Position numbers and translations under genes: made by a program. Of a stretch of DNA of 64,000 nt, positions 28,061-35,762 are shown one piece after another (within the stretch, counting starts at the first letter, position 1; every line of letters begins with the position of its first letter). This stretch comes from Lachnospiraceae bacterium (GTDB taxonomy: Bacteria > Bacillota > Clostridia > Lachnospirales > Lachnospiraceae): assembly GCA_902363665.1 (NCBI GenBank), contig CABJAW010000008.1, forward strand, positions 124,001-188,000. Direction: 5' to 3'. The notes beneath the pieces were generated by a model. That model searched no databases, was not told the DNA's origin, and saw nothing but the letters and a program-made list of their open reading frames with translations.

Positions 28061-28691
28061 GCATATTGTTTTTGACATTGACGGTACTCTGATTGATACG
28101 GAATATGCTGTATTACATTCTTTACAGGAAACTATAAAGGAATTGTCCGGGAGAAAGATACCATGTTCTGAACTAAGATTTGCGTTAGGTATTACAGGAA
28201 CAGACGCTTTGAAAAAACTTGAGATAAAAGACACTTCCTATGCGATAGAATTATGGGATAAAAATATGCGTAACTATACAAATACCATTAAAGTATTTGA
28301 CGGAATCATTGAATTATTGAAAAATCTTCTAAGCCTGGATTATAAAATGGGGATTGTCACATCAAAGACAAGGGAAGAATTTACACATGATTTTTGTCCG
28401 TTTGGTATCAGTCATTATTTTAAAACAATCATATGTGCAGACGATACACAGGAACATAAACCCAATGCCGCACCGATTTTGAAATATGTGGAATTATCAA
28501 AAACAGACCATAGTAAAGTGCTTTATATTGGAGACAGCAAATATGACAGTAAATGTGCGGAAGATGCAGGAATTGATTTTGCTTTGGCAGTATGGGGCAG
28601 TCATAATAAGCACATAAAAGCAGATTATTTTTTAGAAAGACCTGCTGACCTGTTATCTGCTATCACTTCAGAGAAATTGTATTGGCAATGA
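28050..28691 (+). CDS. HAD-superfamily phosphatase (PGP-like)
   Basis: A 213-residue HAD hydrolase with motif I VFDIDGTLIDTE (nucleophile Asp), cap domain ~15-80, motif II GIVTSKTREEF, motif III lysine HKPNAAPI and motif IV YIGDSKYDSKCAEDAG. It is of the phosphoglycolate phosphatase/pyrophosphatase type (PpaX/Gph). The start ATG 28050 overlaps the acetyltransferase end and follows AAAGGTGG; an in-frame upstream Met is inside that gene. Last gene of the cargo block. Confidence 0.88.
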   Translation: MKYKHIVFDIDGTLIDTEYAVLHSLQETIKELSGRKIPCSELRFALGITGTDALKKLEIKDTSYAIELWDKNMRNYTNTIKVFDGIIELLKNLLSLDYKMGIVTSKTREEFTHDFCPFGISHYFKTIICADDTQEHKPNAAPILKYVELSKTDHSKVLYIGDSKYDSKCAEDAGIDFALAVWGSHNKHIKADYFLERPADLLSAITSEKLYWQ

Positions 28692-28756
28692 ACTCTCTGC
28701 ATCTATCCACATCTGCAAATTTGGCTGTCAGCAACTTGATGGAGCTTTCATCTTCT

Positions 28757-28810
28757 ACGTTCCACTTCAGTCAGTGCTAAATGGATGTTCACTGAACATC
28801 CGTTTAGCAC
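28757..28810. repeat. Palindromic repeat related to the int insertion
   Basis: Hairpin GTGCTAAATGGATGTTCA / TGAACATCCGTTTAGCAC (28774-28810), preceded by TCTTCTACGTTCCACTTCAG, which matches the flank inside the 53-bp int insert. It is followed by CCCATC, as in int. It sits between the HAD gene and the convergent membrane-protein gene. Confidence 0.7.
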
Positions 28811-28843
28811 CCCATCCCCTCGACTGGTCATTAAAATGACAAC

Positions 28844-29938
28844 TTACATATAATCAAGTTTCTTTCGGAGATACATTCTGAGTAGCATGATTCCCATATT
28901 GACAAACACAAATAACAGGATCAAATTCACAGGTAGATACCCTCTGATTACATCTCTAAGCACTGCTATCCCTGAAAGGCTTCCAATCAAAAACATCTGT
29001 GAAATTTCGTTCCACATTTTTTTGTATTGTTTTATTGTTTCCACAATCATTACCATCACAATCACCAATATAAAAAGCACAGCTACGATTGCCAGAAACC
29101 GAATAACCCACGCTTCTCCACCAGTATATGCTATTTTCTGGTTAAATCCATTATCATAGGTCGGATATATCAGCCATTCACAAAATCGAACATACCACGT
29201 AAAGGGAATACTGAAAAAATCTATGAAATCATTCTGAAAAGCACCATTTTGTATGATTGCAAACAGGATTACCGTAATATATCCCATTCCCCAGAAATAT
29301 TCTATAGACTTCATACTTTCCATTCTGTCCTTTACTTCTTTTTTCGCTTTACGGATTTCCAGCTCAGCACGTTTCTTTTCGTCACGGGCTTTGGATTCTA
29401 CCTGCTCCATCTTTTTCTCTGCTTCTTTCTGTTTCTTCTGTGCTTCATCTACCGCTTCAACAGATGATTTATTCACCTGTATCTGTAATTTAGAGTTCTG
29501 GTCCCGAACGTCTCTTATTTCTTCTTCGAGCTGCTCTTGCTCGCTCCTGCTCATTAATCCATTTCTGTTTCTCAGATCGTCGTTGCTCTGCTGAAGCGAT
29601 TGATTCAGTTTCTGCGTTTCGGACAGTTCGGTTGTCAGACGCTGAATTTCTACGGTTGATTTCCGAACTTCTTCTCGCAATCTCTGCCTGTCGGATAAGA
29701 TCATCTGTTTCTCTTCTTCCAGTGTCTGTATCTGCTTTTTCTGTGTTCGCATGAACTCTTTCGCTTTCTCGAAACTCTGTACGAGAATATCCCTCTCCAC
29801 TTTGAGCTTGATCGGTGATTCCTCTGGCATCTGCGATGGTTGCGTCAAGCTCTCTGTAATAGTTTCTGAGTTCTTCGGTTGCTCTGCTGTCTCTGTTTTC
29901 TGTATCTCTGGATTTTTGCCTATTTCCATTAAATTCAT
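28844..29938 (-). CDS. Coiled-coil membrane protein overlapping the relaxase gene (DUF6040-like)
   Basis: 364 residues. Residues ~45-205 form a long coiled coil (RLREEVRKSTVEIQRLTTEL, then heptads with KKQKEAEKKMEQVE). The C-terminal part has about four membrane segments (YFWGMGYITVILFAIIQ, VIRFLAIVAVLFILVIVMVM and two more). The start ATG 29938 follows AAGGAGGG by 8 bases, deep inside the relaxase gene: 449 bases are read in two frames. I think it belongs to a mobilization-associated family (DUF6040), possibly linking relaxosome and membrane; the role is inferred. Confidence 0.82.
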   Translation of the reverse strand: MNLMEIGKNPEIQKTETAEQPKNSETITESLTQPSQMPEESPIKLKVERDILVQSFEKAKEFMRTQKKQIQTLEEEKQMILSDRQRLREEVRKSTVEIQRLTTELSETQKLNQSLQQSNDDLRNRNGLMSRSEQEQLEEEIRDVRDQNSKLQIQVNKSSVEAVDEAQKKQKEAEKKMEQVESKARDEKKRAELEIRKAKKEVKDRMESMKSIEYFWGMGYITVILFAIIQNGAFQNDFIDFFSIPFTWYVRFCEWLIYPTYDNGFNQKIAYTGGEAWVIRFLAIVAVLFILVIVMVMIVETIKQYKKMWNEISQMFLIGSLSGIAVLRDVIRGYLPVNLILLFVFVNMGIMLLRMYLRKKLDYM

Positions 29939-30731
29939 TCTCTAAACCCTCCTTGCTGATGTCCAAATGGAAAGTTTTTGACAGATTGCTGTCTCGCACT
30001 TTCTTCCCATCCTGGTTCTGAAAGGTGATGTGTTTCCGTTTCTCTGTCCAGTTTACATTCCATCCAAACTGTTTCATTTTTTCTATAAACTTTTCTTTAC
30101 TGATACAATTTTCCAGTGCTTTTAACACTGCCATTGCACAATCCGCTACAAAGCTGTCTTTCACCTGCTGTCGGAACAGATTATATTTATCTTTGCTCCA
30201 TGCAATGACTTCCCCTTTTTCAATTTGACTTCCATCAAAGTGCTTTCCTTTTTTGGCTACTGTCAGTCCACGTTCTCGGCACATCTGATTGGTAAGCTGT
30301 TTCATACGTTCCAGATCCTTTTTGGTGTTATGCAGTTTTCTTCCATCTTCATAACTCACAGAATTTGTAACCAGATGACAGTGAATATGCTCTTTATCCT
30401 TATGCACAGCCACTAAGGTCTGGAATCCACTGAACCATTTTTCTGCAAACTCTTTTCCAAATTCTAATGCCTGCTCCGAAGTAATCTGCTCGTCCTTATG
30501 CCAGGAAATAATATTGTGGACATACATTCTCCCAGTATCTTTGTTCCACATCTTCTTTTCTTCCAGAAAGGTTCTGTACACCAAATCATAGTTAATCTCA
30601 TCATGGCAGTACGGGCCTGTTATATAGGTAAGCAGTTTGCCGGTCTTGTCTTGTCGTAAAACATATTCGATACAATTTCTCATTGCTCCATGTGTATTTG
30701 TCCGCTTATTAATCGTCTTATTAACAGCCAT
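29490..30731 (-). CDS. mobA: Relaxase (MobA/VirD2 family, MOBP-like)
   Basis: A 413-residue DNA nickase that starts conjugative transfer at oriT. The N-terminal relaxase domain (PF03432-like) has the three-histidine metal site HIHCH at 115-119 and the substrate segment YVLRQDKTGKLLTYITGP near 23-40. The catalytic Tyr is probably among the early Tyr residues. The C-terminal ~150 residues are Arg/Glu-rich and shared out of frame with the next gene. It starts 52 bases inside mobC. No VirB/VirD4-type genes follow, so transfer would need a helper element. Confidence 0.9.
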   Translation of the reverse strand: MAVNKTINKRTNTHGAMRNCIEYVLRQDKTGKLLTYITGPYCHDEINYDLVYRTFLEEKKMWNKDTGRMYVHNIISWHKDEQITSEQALEFGKEFAEKWFSGFQTLVAVHKDKEHIHCHLVTNSVSYEDGRKLHNTKKDLERMKQLTNQMCRERGLTVAKKGKHFDGSQIEKGEVIAWSKDKYNLFRQQVKDSFVADCAMAVLKALENCISKEKFIEKMKQFGWNVNWTEKRKHITFQNQDGKKVRDSNLSKTFHLDISKEGLENEFNGNRQKSRDTENRDSRATEELRNYYRELDATIADARGITDQAQSGEGYSRTEFRESERVHANTEKADTDTGRRETDDLIRQAEIARRSSEINRRNSASDNRTVRNAETESIASAEQRRSEKQKWINEQERARAARRRNKRRSGPEL

Positions 30732-31060
30732 ACCCTTTCACTCTCCTTCCGGTACTTGAGGATATTTTTATTGAGGAAATACAGCATACTGTCATTTGGA
30801 ATTTCTCCATCTGTATGCAGTTTTCTTGCAATCTGATTGATATTTGTAGTCGCTCCCCGGAGCTGACAAAGGATATCTGCAAACATCTGGTTCAGTCTTT
30901 TCAGTTCTTCCACTTCCTCTACTGATGCTATCTTCAAGTCTGCGATTGCTTTTATCACAACTTCCTGCTGTGTTTTTCCGGATTCTTTGACTTTGCTTTG
31001 AAGCAGATCGTATTCTGCTTTATTCATCCGTATGGTTACTGTATGATTTCGTTTTCTCAT
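30680..31060 (-). CDS. mobC: MobC-like relaxosome accessory protein
   Basis: 126 residues. N-terminal ribbon-helix-helix (HTVTIRMNKAEYDLLQSKVK), then a MobC signature QLRGATTNINQIARKLH near residues 66-82. MobC binds near oriT and helps melt DNA for the relaxase. The stop lies inside the relaxase gene (52-base overlap), implying coupled translation. Upstream is the probable oriT. GGAGACAAAAGCCT precedes ATG 31060. Confidence 0.9.
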   Translation of the reverse strand: MRKRNHTVTIRMNKAEYDLLQSKVKESGKTQQEVVIKAIADLKIASVEEVEELKRLNQMFADILCQLRGATTNINQIARKLHTDGEIPNDSMLYFLNKNILKYRKESERVWLLIRRLISGQIHMEQ

Positions 31061-31119
31061 AGGCTTTTGTCTCCTTTCCTTGCTTGATTTTCATTCTTTA
31101 TTAACAAACACAGCGTTTC

Positions 31120-31400
31120 GGCTAAAATTTACAGGAATTCCATAAGGGGCAACGCCCCTTTGGTGGGTGCAGGGTAAAACCCTAGTCAATCAGTAAGTGT
31201 TCCGCAGGAATGTCCGGTGGACATTTCGCAGGGATACTTACGCTATTGACGTGCCGGGGTTCCAAGGGGCGGAGCCCTCTGGCAAGTTTAGGAACAGCCC
31301 AAAGGCTGGCTCCGGTGCAGAGTGGCTTGCCACTTTGCGAAACTTGCCTGTCATCTCCCCACCACTGAACTAGCACCAGTCAAGTAACATTTCTCCTCTG
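31120..31400. other. Probable oriT region upstream of mobC
   Basis: Dense in inverted repeats: AAGGGGCAACGCCCCTT (31144-31160); a 49-base imperfect hairpin at 31193-31241 with centre ATGTCCGGTGGACAT; and AAGGGGCGGAGCCCTC and CCAAAGGCTGGC further on. Position directly upstream of mobC/relaxase is where MOBP oriT sites lie. The nick site was not identified. From 31400 to 31826 no gene is supported. Confidence 0.55.
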
Positions 31401-31826
31401 CGTTATCCAACCTAAATAGAGATGACGGTGGTTTTGTGGTGCAGGAACTGACTGTGGAAGAAAGAGAAAAGCTCCCCTTTCGATAGATTTTCTCTTTCTG
31501 AAACAGGCTGTTCGTGCATCACTCCGATGCGAAGTATCGGACAATCATGTGCCGTATCCGGCACTCTATTCTTTTCTTCGCCTTGCTTGTTCAATCCACC
31601 CATCTGCCAACGCTTTTCTGTTATATTTTCCTGCTATTTCTGTCTTTCTTTTTCTGGATCTCTTTCCATTTCTGCTAAAAAACATAAAAATAGCAGTCAT
31701 AAACATTTCTCCAATTCATAATGTCTGAAATGTCACCACTGCCATTGTCTTTTTCTGCTATTCTGTTTTTGTAAAGCTATTCCTTACTGTCAGTCTGTTT
31801 TCCTGTTACTGCTATTTCATAACCAT

Positions 31827-32279
31827 CTAAAAACTGTCTGCAAAATCCAGTGCTGCATCCATATCAGCTTCTTTCTCCCAGTCCAGATTATCTTCTGCGA
31901 TCTCTCCATCCGTTTTCTCCATTGTTAGTATTCTGTCCGGCAGATTAATTTCTCCTACCGATTCTTTTACAAACGGTACAAGCATTTCCATCAGATTCTT
32001 CGCTATAGCCATCGGGGCAGATTCTTTCACTCCATCCCGGACAGCTGTTTCCACTCTTTCCAGAAAAGCATCTTCCTTTTCTCTGGTTTCCAGATACGGA
32101 TCTGCTTCATTCCTGTACTCTCTGGAAAAATAATCGTTTAAAGCAACTACAACTGCTCTGGTGTACGATTTATATTTTTCCCTGTCCATCGTCTGCAAAT
32201 ATTCCCATGCCTGCCTGTCCTGTTCATCACAAAGATTCAAACGGATATTTGTATTGATGATTTTCCGTTCTTTTCTCAT
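31827..32279 (-). CDS. ParR/StbB-like partner of the actin-like protein
   Basis: 150 residues. The N-terminus (KERKIINTNIRLNLCDEQDR, then QAWEYLQTMDREKYKSYTRA) has the look of a ribbon-helix-helix DNA-binding adaptor; an acidic C-terminal tail follows. It overlaps the parM-like stop by ATGA. In type II plasmid partition operons such a protein binds the centromere and the filament. The assignment rests on position and fold pattern, not on a clear sequence match. Confidence 0.6.
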   Translation of the reverse strand: MRKERKIINTNIRLNLCDEQDRQAWEYLQTMDREKYKSYTRAVVVALNDYFSREYRNEADPYLETREKEDAFLERVETAVRDGVKESAPMAIAKNLMEMLVPFVKESVGEINLPDRILTMEKTDGEIAEDNLDWEKEADMDAALDFADSF

Positions 32280-33220
32280 ACAAGCATCCCTCCGTTTCTC
32301 TGGATTTTCCTTACGCTCATTGCTTCATAACCTTTCGCTGTGGCACAGATGTCCCGTACAATCGTTACACGGCTCTTGTCATATTCTCCAAAATTCTGGA
32401 TCATACAACCGCCACCGCCGACCACATACAGACGCATCAGTTCTGGATTATATTCCCGTTCTCTCAGCTTATGGAAGATTTCTTTCGTATAATCTCCGGC
32501 AGCTTTACGAATGACTGTCAGATATTTCTCACCAATATCTGCTGTCCCGGTACGGATCACCTGCTCAATCACCAGATCGTCCACCACTGTTCCCAGTTCT
32601 TTCAGCAGGGATTCCCTTACAGCAAGCACACACTGATGCGTTCCATATTTCTCTGTAAAGCATTTCTTCTCTAATGGACGGGAATTGTTGATATACATGA
32701 TGTTCATAGTTCCGTTTCCAATATCCACAAGCATGTTGATTCCTTTGAAATCCTGTAATCGGTAAAAGGCTGCTGCAAACCCCTGTGGGTAAATATCAGC
32801 TCCTGCAAACTCTACATGGTAGTCTTTGTTACGGAATGTAAAATCCACACTTTCATTCTGGAGAAGATATTTCTGAAAGTCTTCTTTCTGTGTAGCTACC
32901 CAGGTAAGGGGAAGTCCGGCTGCGATATGTACCGTTGCCCGGTTCATTCCTTTCCCGTCCAGTTCCTTTGCAATAGCTGCCAGTGTCAGCACATAATAGT
33001 CCTCGTCCTGCGTTTTCTCTGCACAGAACTCCTTGTGTTCCTCTCCGATCTGGTAATACATGCCATTGTAAACAAGAAGATTATTCTGGAAGATTGGCTC
33101 CTTGTCATATCTGGCTACACCGGATGGAAAGCATCTGGTGGCTGTTTTCATGTTTCCATACCCATGATCAATCCCGATCACCATAATTGTTTCATTTCTG
33201 TTATTTTTCATCATTCTCAT
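32276..33220 (-). CDS. ParM/StbA-like actin-type ATPase
   Basis: A 314-residue actin-like protein. Phosphate-1 motif is VIGIDHGYGNMKTAT, phosphate-2 MLVDIGNGTMNIMYI near residue 160, and the adenosine motif LYVVGGGGCMI near residue 265. Plasmid ParM filaments push sister plasmids apart. The start ATG 33220 is 6 bases after GAGGT. With the overlapping downstream adaptor gene it forms a plasmid-type segregation cassette inside an integrated element. The 240 bases upstream contain palindromes that could be the centromere. Confidence 0.85.
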   Translation of the reverse strand: MRMMKNNRNETIMVIGIDHGYGNMKTATRCFPSGVARYDKEPIFQNNLLVYNGMYYQIGEEHKEFCAEKTQDEDYYVLTLAAIAKELDGKGMNRATVHIAAGLPLTWVATQKEDFQKYLLQNESVDFTFRNKDYHVEFAGADIYPQGFAAAFYRLQDFKGINMLVDIGNGTMNIMYINNSRPLEKKCFTEKYGTHQCVLAVRESLLKELGTVVDDLVIEQVIRTGTADIGEKYLTVIRKAAGDYTKEIFHKLREREYNPELMRLYVVGGGGCMIQNFGEYDKSRVTIVRDICATAKGYEAMSVRKIQRNGGMLV

Positions 33221-33224
33221 AATC

Positions 33225-33471
33225 ATACCTCATTCTTTCTTTTCTTATCCAATCCTATTAATACTTACGTGAATTGATAAGATAGATATTTTATTTACTG
33301 GTTCTTTAATAATTCATATTTAATAACATGGATTATTAATAGCAACGGTTTGTCCAGTATGGGATTTACCATATCTGGTTTTCCTATTTTCTGATGTCTG
33401 GAGATAGAAATTTCCTATGACCTGATTGTCCAAAATTGGACTATCCACCCTTAGGCACTTCTCTGCTCCAC
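33225..33471. promoter_or_regulatory. Possible partition/replication control region
   Basis: A+T-rich gap with two inverted repeats, CAGTATGG-N7-CCATATCTG (33357-33379) and the palindrome GTCCAAAATTGGAC (33428-33441), between the ParM-like and RepA-like genes. Candidate parC or operator; no gene seen. Confidence 0.35.
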
Positions 33472-33786
33472 TTAATCATTTTCTTCTCCTAATGGAACTT
33501 CCCGGATAATATATTCGGTATCGCCATAAAAGCCATACTCATTACGCAATCTATGACGTTCCACATATCCATGATGCTCTAATTCCTTAATTGCAGAACG
33601 AACAGAATCAATCCCATCTCTGCTCAATGTTGCCAGTCCTTGCATATTGTAATTCCAGTCATCTGGCAAACTTAACATCAGCGATAATAGACCTTTCGCT
33701 TTCAATGTCAGATTCTTATTCTTGAAATGGTGATTACTCATTACCGTAAAATTCTTAGTTCTCTCTACACGAAAAATCTGTGCCAT
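33472..33786 (-). CDS. RepA-like N-terminal helix-turn-helix protein, short
   Basis: 104 residues: FTVMSNHHFKNKNLTLKAKG, then LLSLMLSLPDDWNYNMQGLA and RDGIDSVRSAIKELEHHGYV. This is the winged-helix N-terminal domain seen in replication initiator A proteins of Firmicute plasmids, which are normally about 250-300 residues. Here the protein ends right after the wing, so it is probably a truncated initiator or a stand-alone regulator. The start ATG 33786 follows GGGGAG; an in-frame upstream Met is less well placed. Confidence 0.7.
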   Translation of the reverse strand: MAQIFRVERTKNFTVMSNHHFKNKNLTLKAKGLLSLMLSLPDDWNYNMQGLATLSRDGIDSVRSAIKELEHHGYVERHRLRNEYGFYGDTEYIIREVPLGEEND

Positions 33787-33865
33787 GCTCCCCGCTTCCT
33801 TTCCAGACAGAAAAAGACGCAAGCCATATTCTTATGACTCACGCCTTTCTGCATAACTTACTTTT

Positions 33866-34822
33866 CTATTCTTCTGTTTCCAATTCCAATCTCTGTAAAA
33901 TATCTCTTACAATACCTGCATCTTCAATCAGATTAATTCCAAAACATTTTTTACCTGCATCCTTCAAAGACGCACCCACATGATATGCTTTCGTTTTATC
34001 AAGAATTAAAAAACGATCATGAAATGCTCTTGTGTACTTCACATCCAGTTTAGGATACTGTGCATTAAAGTTATCTACATCTGTTTGAGATAATTTTGTC
34101 CGTTGCTGTGTATAAACTGTCACCGCCACATTTTCTTTCTTCTTTGACAAAATATTTAATGTTCCTACATCCACATATCCATCTACCAGAACAATTTCCA
34201 TTTCTGCTTTCTGAATCAGTCCTATCAATAAGCTGAATGCATCATATATCTGACCATCAAAAAATATCTTTTGATTAGACTCCTCATGATCTGATATGTA
34301 CTCAAAAATCTGCTCCAGTTTTTCATCTGTCTTTTTCTGATATTCCAGTTGTTTTAGCTCAACGTTACTAATCCTTTCAAACAAAAGTGCATTGTTGGCT
34401 ATAAACCGTCGCATTTCTACAAATGCACGCATAATACCTATACTTACATTAATTGCCACCTCGCTATGCAATACACTTGCAAGCATGGATATTCCCTGCT
34501 CTGTAAATACATACGGTAATGTACGTCTGCCACCATAACCATTTTCTGTTCCACTGCCATTTGAGGTGCCAAATTGGCATTTCAAGTTTTCATATTCATC
34601 TTTTGTAAGCTGAAATCGAAAATCTTCTGGAAATCTGGCAATATTTCTTTTAACGGCTCTGTTTAACGCTCCCGTTTCTACCTGATAAAGCATTGCCAGA
34701 TCACTATCCACCATGACTTGTTTGTTTCTTACTACATAAATCAGATTTTCAACGTCCGGTGGCATAATTTCAACTATTTGTGTTTCCACTGGTTCCATTT
34801 CTCTTACTTTCTGATCCGCCAT
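33866..34822 (-). CDS. ORF6N-domain protein with phospholipase-D-like C-terminus
   Basis: 318 residues. The N-terminal ORF6N DNA-binding domain (~15-140) shows VDSDLAMLYQVETGALNRAV, RFPEDFRFQLTKDEYE and the hallmark GGRRTLPYVFTEQGISML. A helical linker follows. The C-terminal ~130 residues (VLVDGYVDVGTLNILSKKK, then HDRFLILDKTKAYHVGASL) resemble a single HKD-less phospholipase D-like fold. Such proteins are phage or mobile-element regulators. The start ATG 34822 follows GAGGAG by 5 bases. A perfect 14-bp inverted repeat lies 15 bases upstream. Confidence 0.85.
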   Translation of the reverse strand: MADQKVREMEPVETQIVEIMPPDVENLIYVVRNKQVMVDSDLAMLYQVETGALNRAVKRNIARFPEDFRFQLTKDEYENLKCQFGTSNGSGTENGYGGRRTLPYVFTEQGISMLASVLHSEVAINVSIGIMRAFVEMRRFIANNALLFERISNVELKQLEYQKKTDEKLEQIFEYISDHEESNQKIFFDGQIYDAFSLLIGLIQKAEMEIVLVDGYVDVGTLNILSKKKENVAVTVYTQQRTKLSQTDVDNFNAQYPKLDVKYTRAFHDRFLILDKTKAYHVGASLKDAGKKCFGINLIEDAGIVRDILQRLELETEE

Positions 34823-34836
34823 TCCATCTCCTCTAT

Positions 34837-34867
34837 AACTTGAAATGCCAAACTGGCATTTCAAGTT
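34837..34867. promoter_or_regulatory. Palindromic operator-like site before ORF6N gene
   Basis: AACTTGAAATGCCA-AAC-TGGCATTTCAAGTT, perfect 14-bp arms. The half TTGGCATTTCAAGTT recurs inside the gene near 34575, where it codes for LKCQFG. Likely autoregulatory site. Confidence 0.6.
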
Positions 34868-34964
34868 ACTTTACCTCACAATCATTTCTTATGAGTTCCC
34901 AAAATCCATGTTCCCATTTTACCCTATTTTTCTCATTCTGCCTACTGCTATTTTTCATACAATA

Positions 34965-34989
34965 ATGAGGTCGCAATCCACGACCTCAT
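34965..34989. terminator. Hairpin downstream of tnpV
   Basis: ATGAGGTCG-CAATCCA-CGACCTCAT, ten bases after the tnpV stop. T-run weak. Confidence 0.5.
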
Positions 34990-34998
34990 CACCTTCAT

Positions 34999-35277
34999 TT
35001 AAACATAAATCAATTCCTTGAGAATAATCTCTTCCGCAATCGCTCTGTGTTGATTAGCAGCTCTTACCCATGCCATTTGATCTGCTTTTTTATCCGGCAG
35101 TGGTTCTTTTTCTTCCAGCTGCTTCAGGATCACTTCTTCCCGTTCTCTTGCTGCCTTATCTACTTCCAGAAGGTGTTCTCCAATTATATCCTGTAAAAGC
35201 ATCACCTGATAGGTTGAATTTTGATGATTCTTCAGATAATCTCTGCGAAGAAAACCATACTTGCCAAGTTGCTCCAT
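34999..35277 (-). CDS. tnpV: Transposon-encoded protein TnpV, 5' end altered
   Basis: 92 residues from the first Met, matching the TnpV family of Tn4451-type elements: YLKNHQNSTYQVMLLQ, EVDKAAREREEVILKQLEEK and the C-terminal MAWVRAANQHRAIAEEII. Typical TnpV is ~115 residues. The family-like sequence continues in frame upstream to about 35340 (ITYTNVNGYLIPNLTYKSGE) but has no start codon there, because repeat A begins at about 35347. The natural N-terminus therefore seems replaced. Role in transposition unclear. Confidence 0.75.
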   Translation of the reverse strand: MEQLGKYGFLRRDYLKNHQNSTYQVMLLQDIIGEHLLEVDKAAREREEVILKQLEEKEPLPDKKADQMAWVRAANQHRAIAEEIILKELIYV

Positions 35278-35346
35278 CTGTTCTCCGGATTTATAGGTAA
35301 GATTCGGAATCAGATATCCATTTACATTTGTATACGTTATATAAAT

Positions 35347-35412
35347 AGGACATTCGCAATTCGCTTTCGCTACTTGCTCATGAACGCAGTTGCTTCGCTA
35401 CCTGCGTTCATT
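35347..35412. repeat. Repeat A copy next to tnpV
   Basis: GGACATTCGCAATTCGCTTT, CGCTACTTGCTCATGAACGC and TTCGCTACCTGCGTTCAT. It replaces the start region of tnpV. Confidence 0.75.
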
Positions 35413-35579
35413 TTATTAGCACTCTCCATTTCTCATCGTTTTTTGACCACAAATTTACGACATTTACGACAAATCTGACACTGCTTTACAATACCAGACA
35501 AAATGACTGATGCCCCGGAAAGCCTGTAAAACAGGCACTTCTAGGATACACAAGACAGGACAAAAATCGACTTCCATTA

Positions 35580-35620
35580 TCAAGAGGTGAGTGCTAATTA
35601 TTTTGTGAAGATTGTGTGAA
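35580..35620. other. Right attachment site
   Basis: TCAAGAGGTGAGTGCTAATT then ATTTTGTGAAGATTGTGTGAA, 39 of 41 identical to the left site. It also carries the CIRCE arm GAGTGCTAA. Confidence 0.85.
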
Positions 35621-35645
35621 CGCTGCGAGCCATGCAAAATAGTAA

Positions 35646-35760
35646 AAAACTCCCAACCCTGTCCTATTCTCAGTTTTTAACCGAGTCAAGCAAATAGCGA
35701 AGCGGATTGCGAATATCCGCTTTGACTCAACTGAAAATTACAGAGTTGGGAATTTTCTTT
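35646..35760 (-). terminator. GH31 terminator with repeat A in its loop
   Basis: Outer arms AAAACTCCCAAC (35646-35657) and GTTGGGAATTTT (35745-35756), continued inwards by CTGT/ACAG and ATTCTCAGTT/AACTGAAAAT. The loop holds a complete repeat A (35679-35728, with GAGTCAA/TTGACTC ends). Direct end of the GH31 gene. Confidence 0.75.
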
Positions 35761-35762
35761 TC

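Larger units (their letters stand above)
22442..35620. mobile_element. Integrated mobilizable element, about 13.1 kb
   Basis: Bounded by 41-bp direct repeats (22442-22482 and 35580-35620, 39 of 41 identical). It holds an integrase pseudogene next to the left end, an Xis-like gene, relaxase and MobC genes, a ParM/ParR-like pair, a RepA-like fragment and tnpV. It is visibly more A+T-rich than the flanks. No type IV secretion genes are present, so it is mobilizable at most, not self-conjugative. The integrase is broken by two lesions, so the element is probably stuck unless helped in trans. Confidence 0.85.

Noticed and set aside
31182..31376. Small minus-strand frame in the presumed oriT
   Set aside because: It lies over dense inverted repeats and lacks a ribosome binding site; the DNA structure explains the region better.
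22442..35620. Full conjugative element (ICE)
   Set aside because: No VirB4-, VirD4- or VirB6-like genes are present between the att sites, so at most mobilizable.
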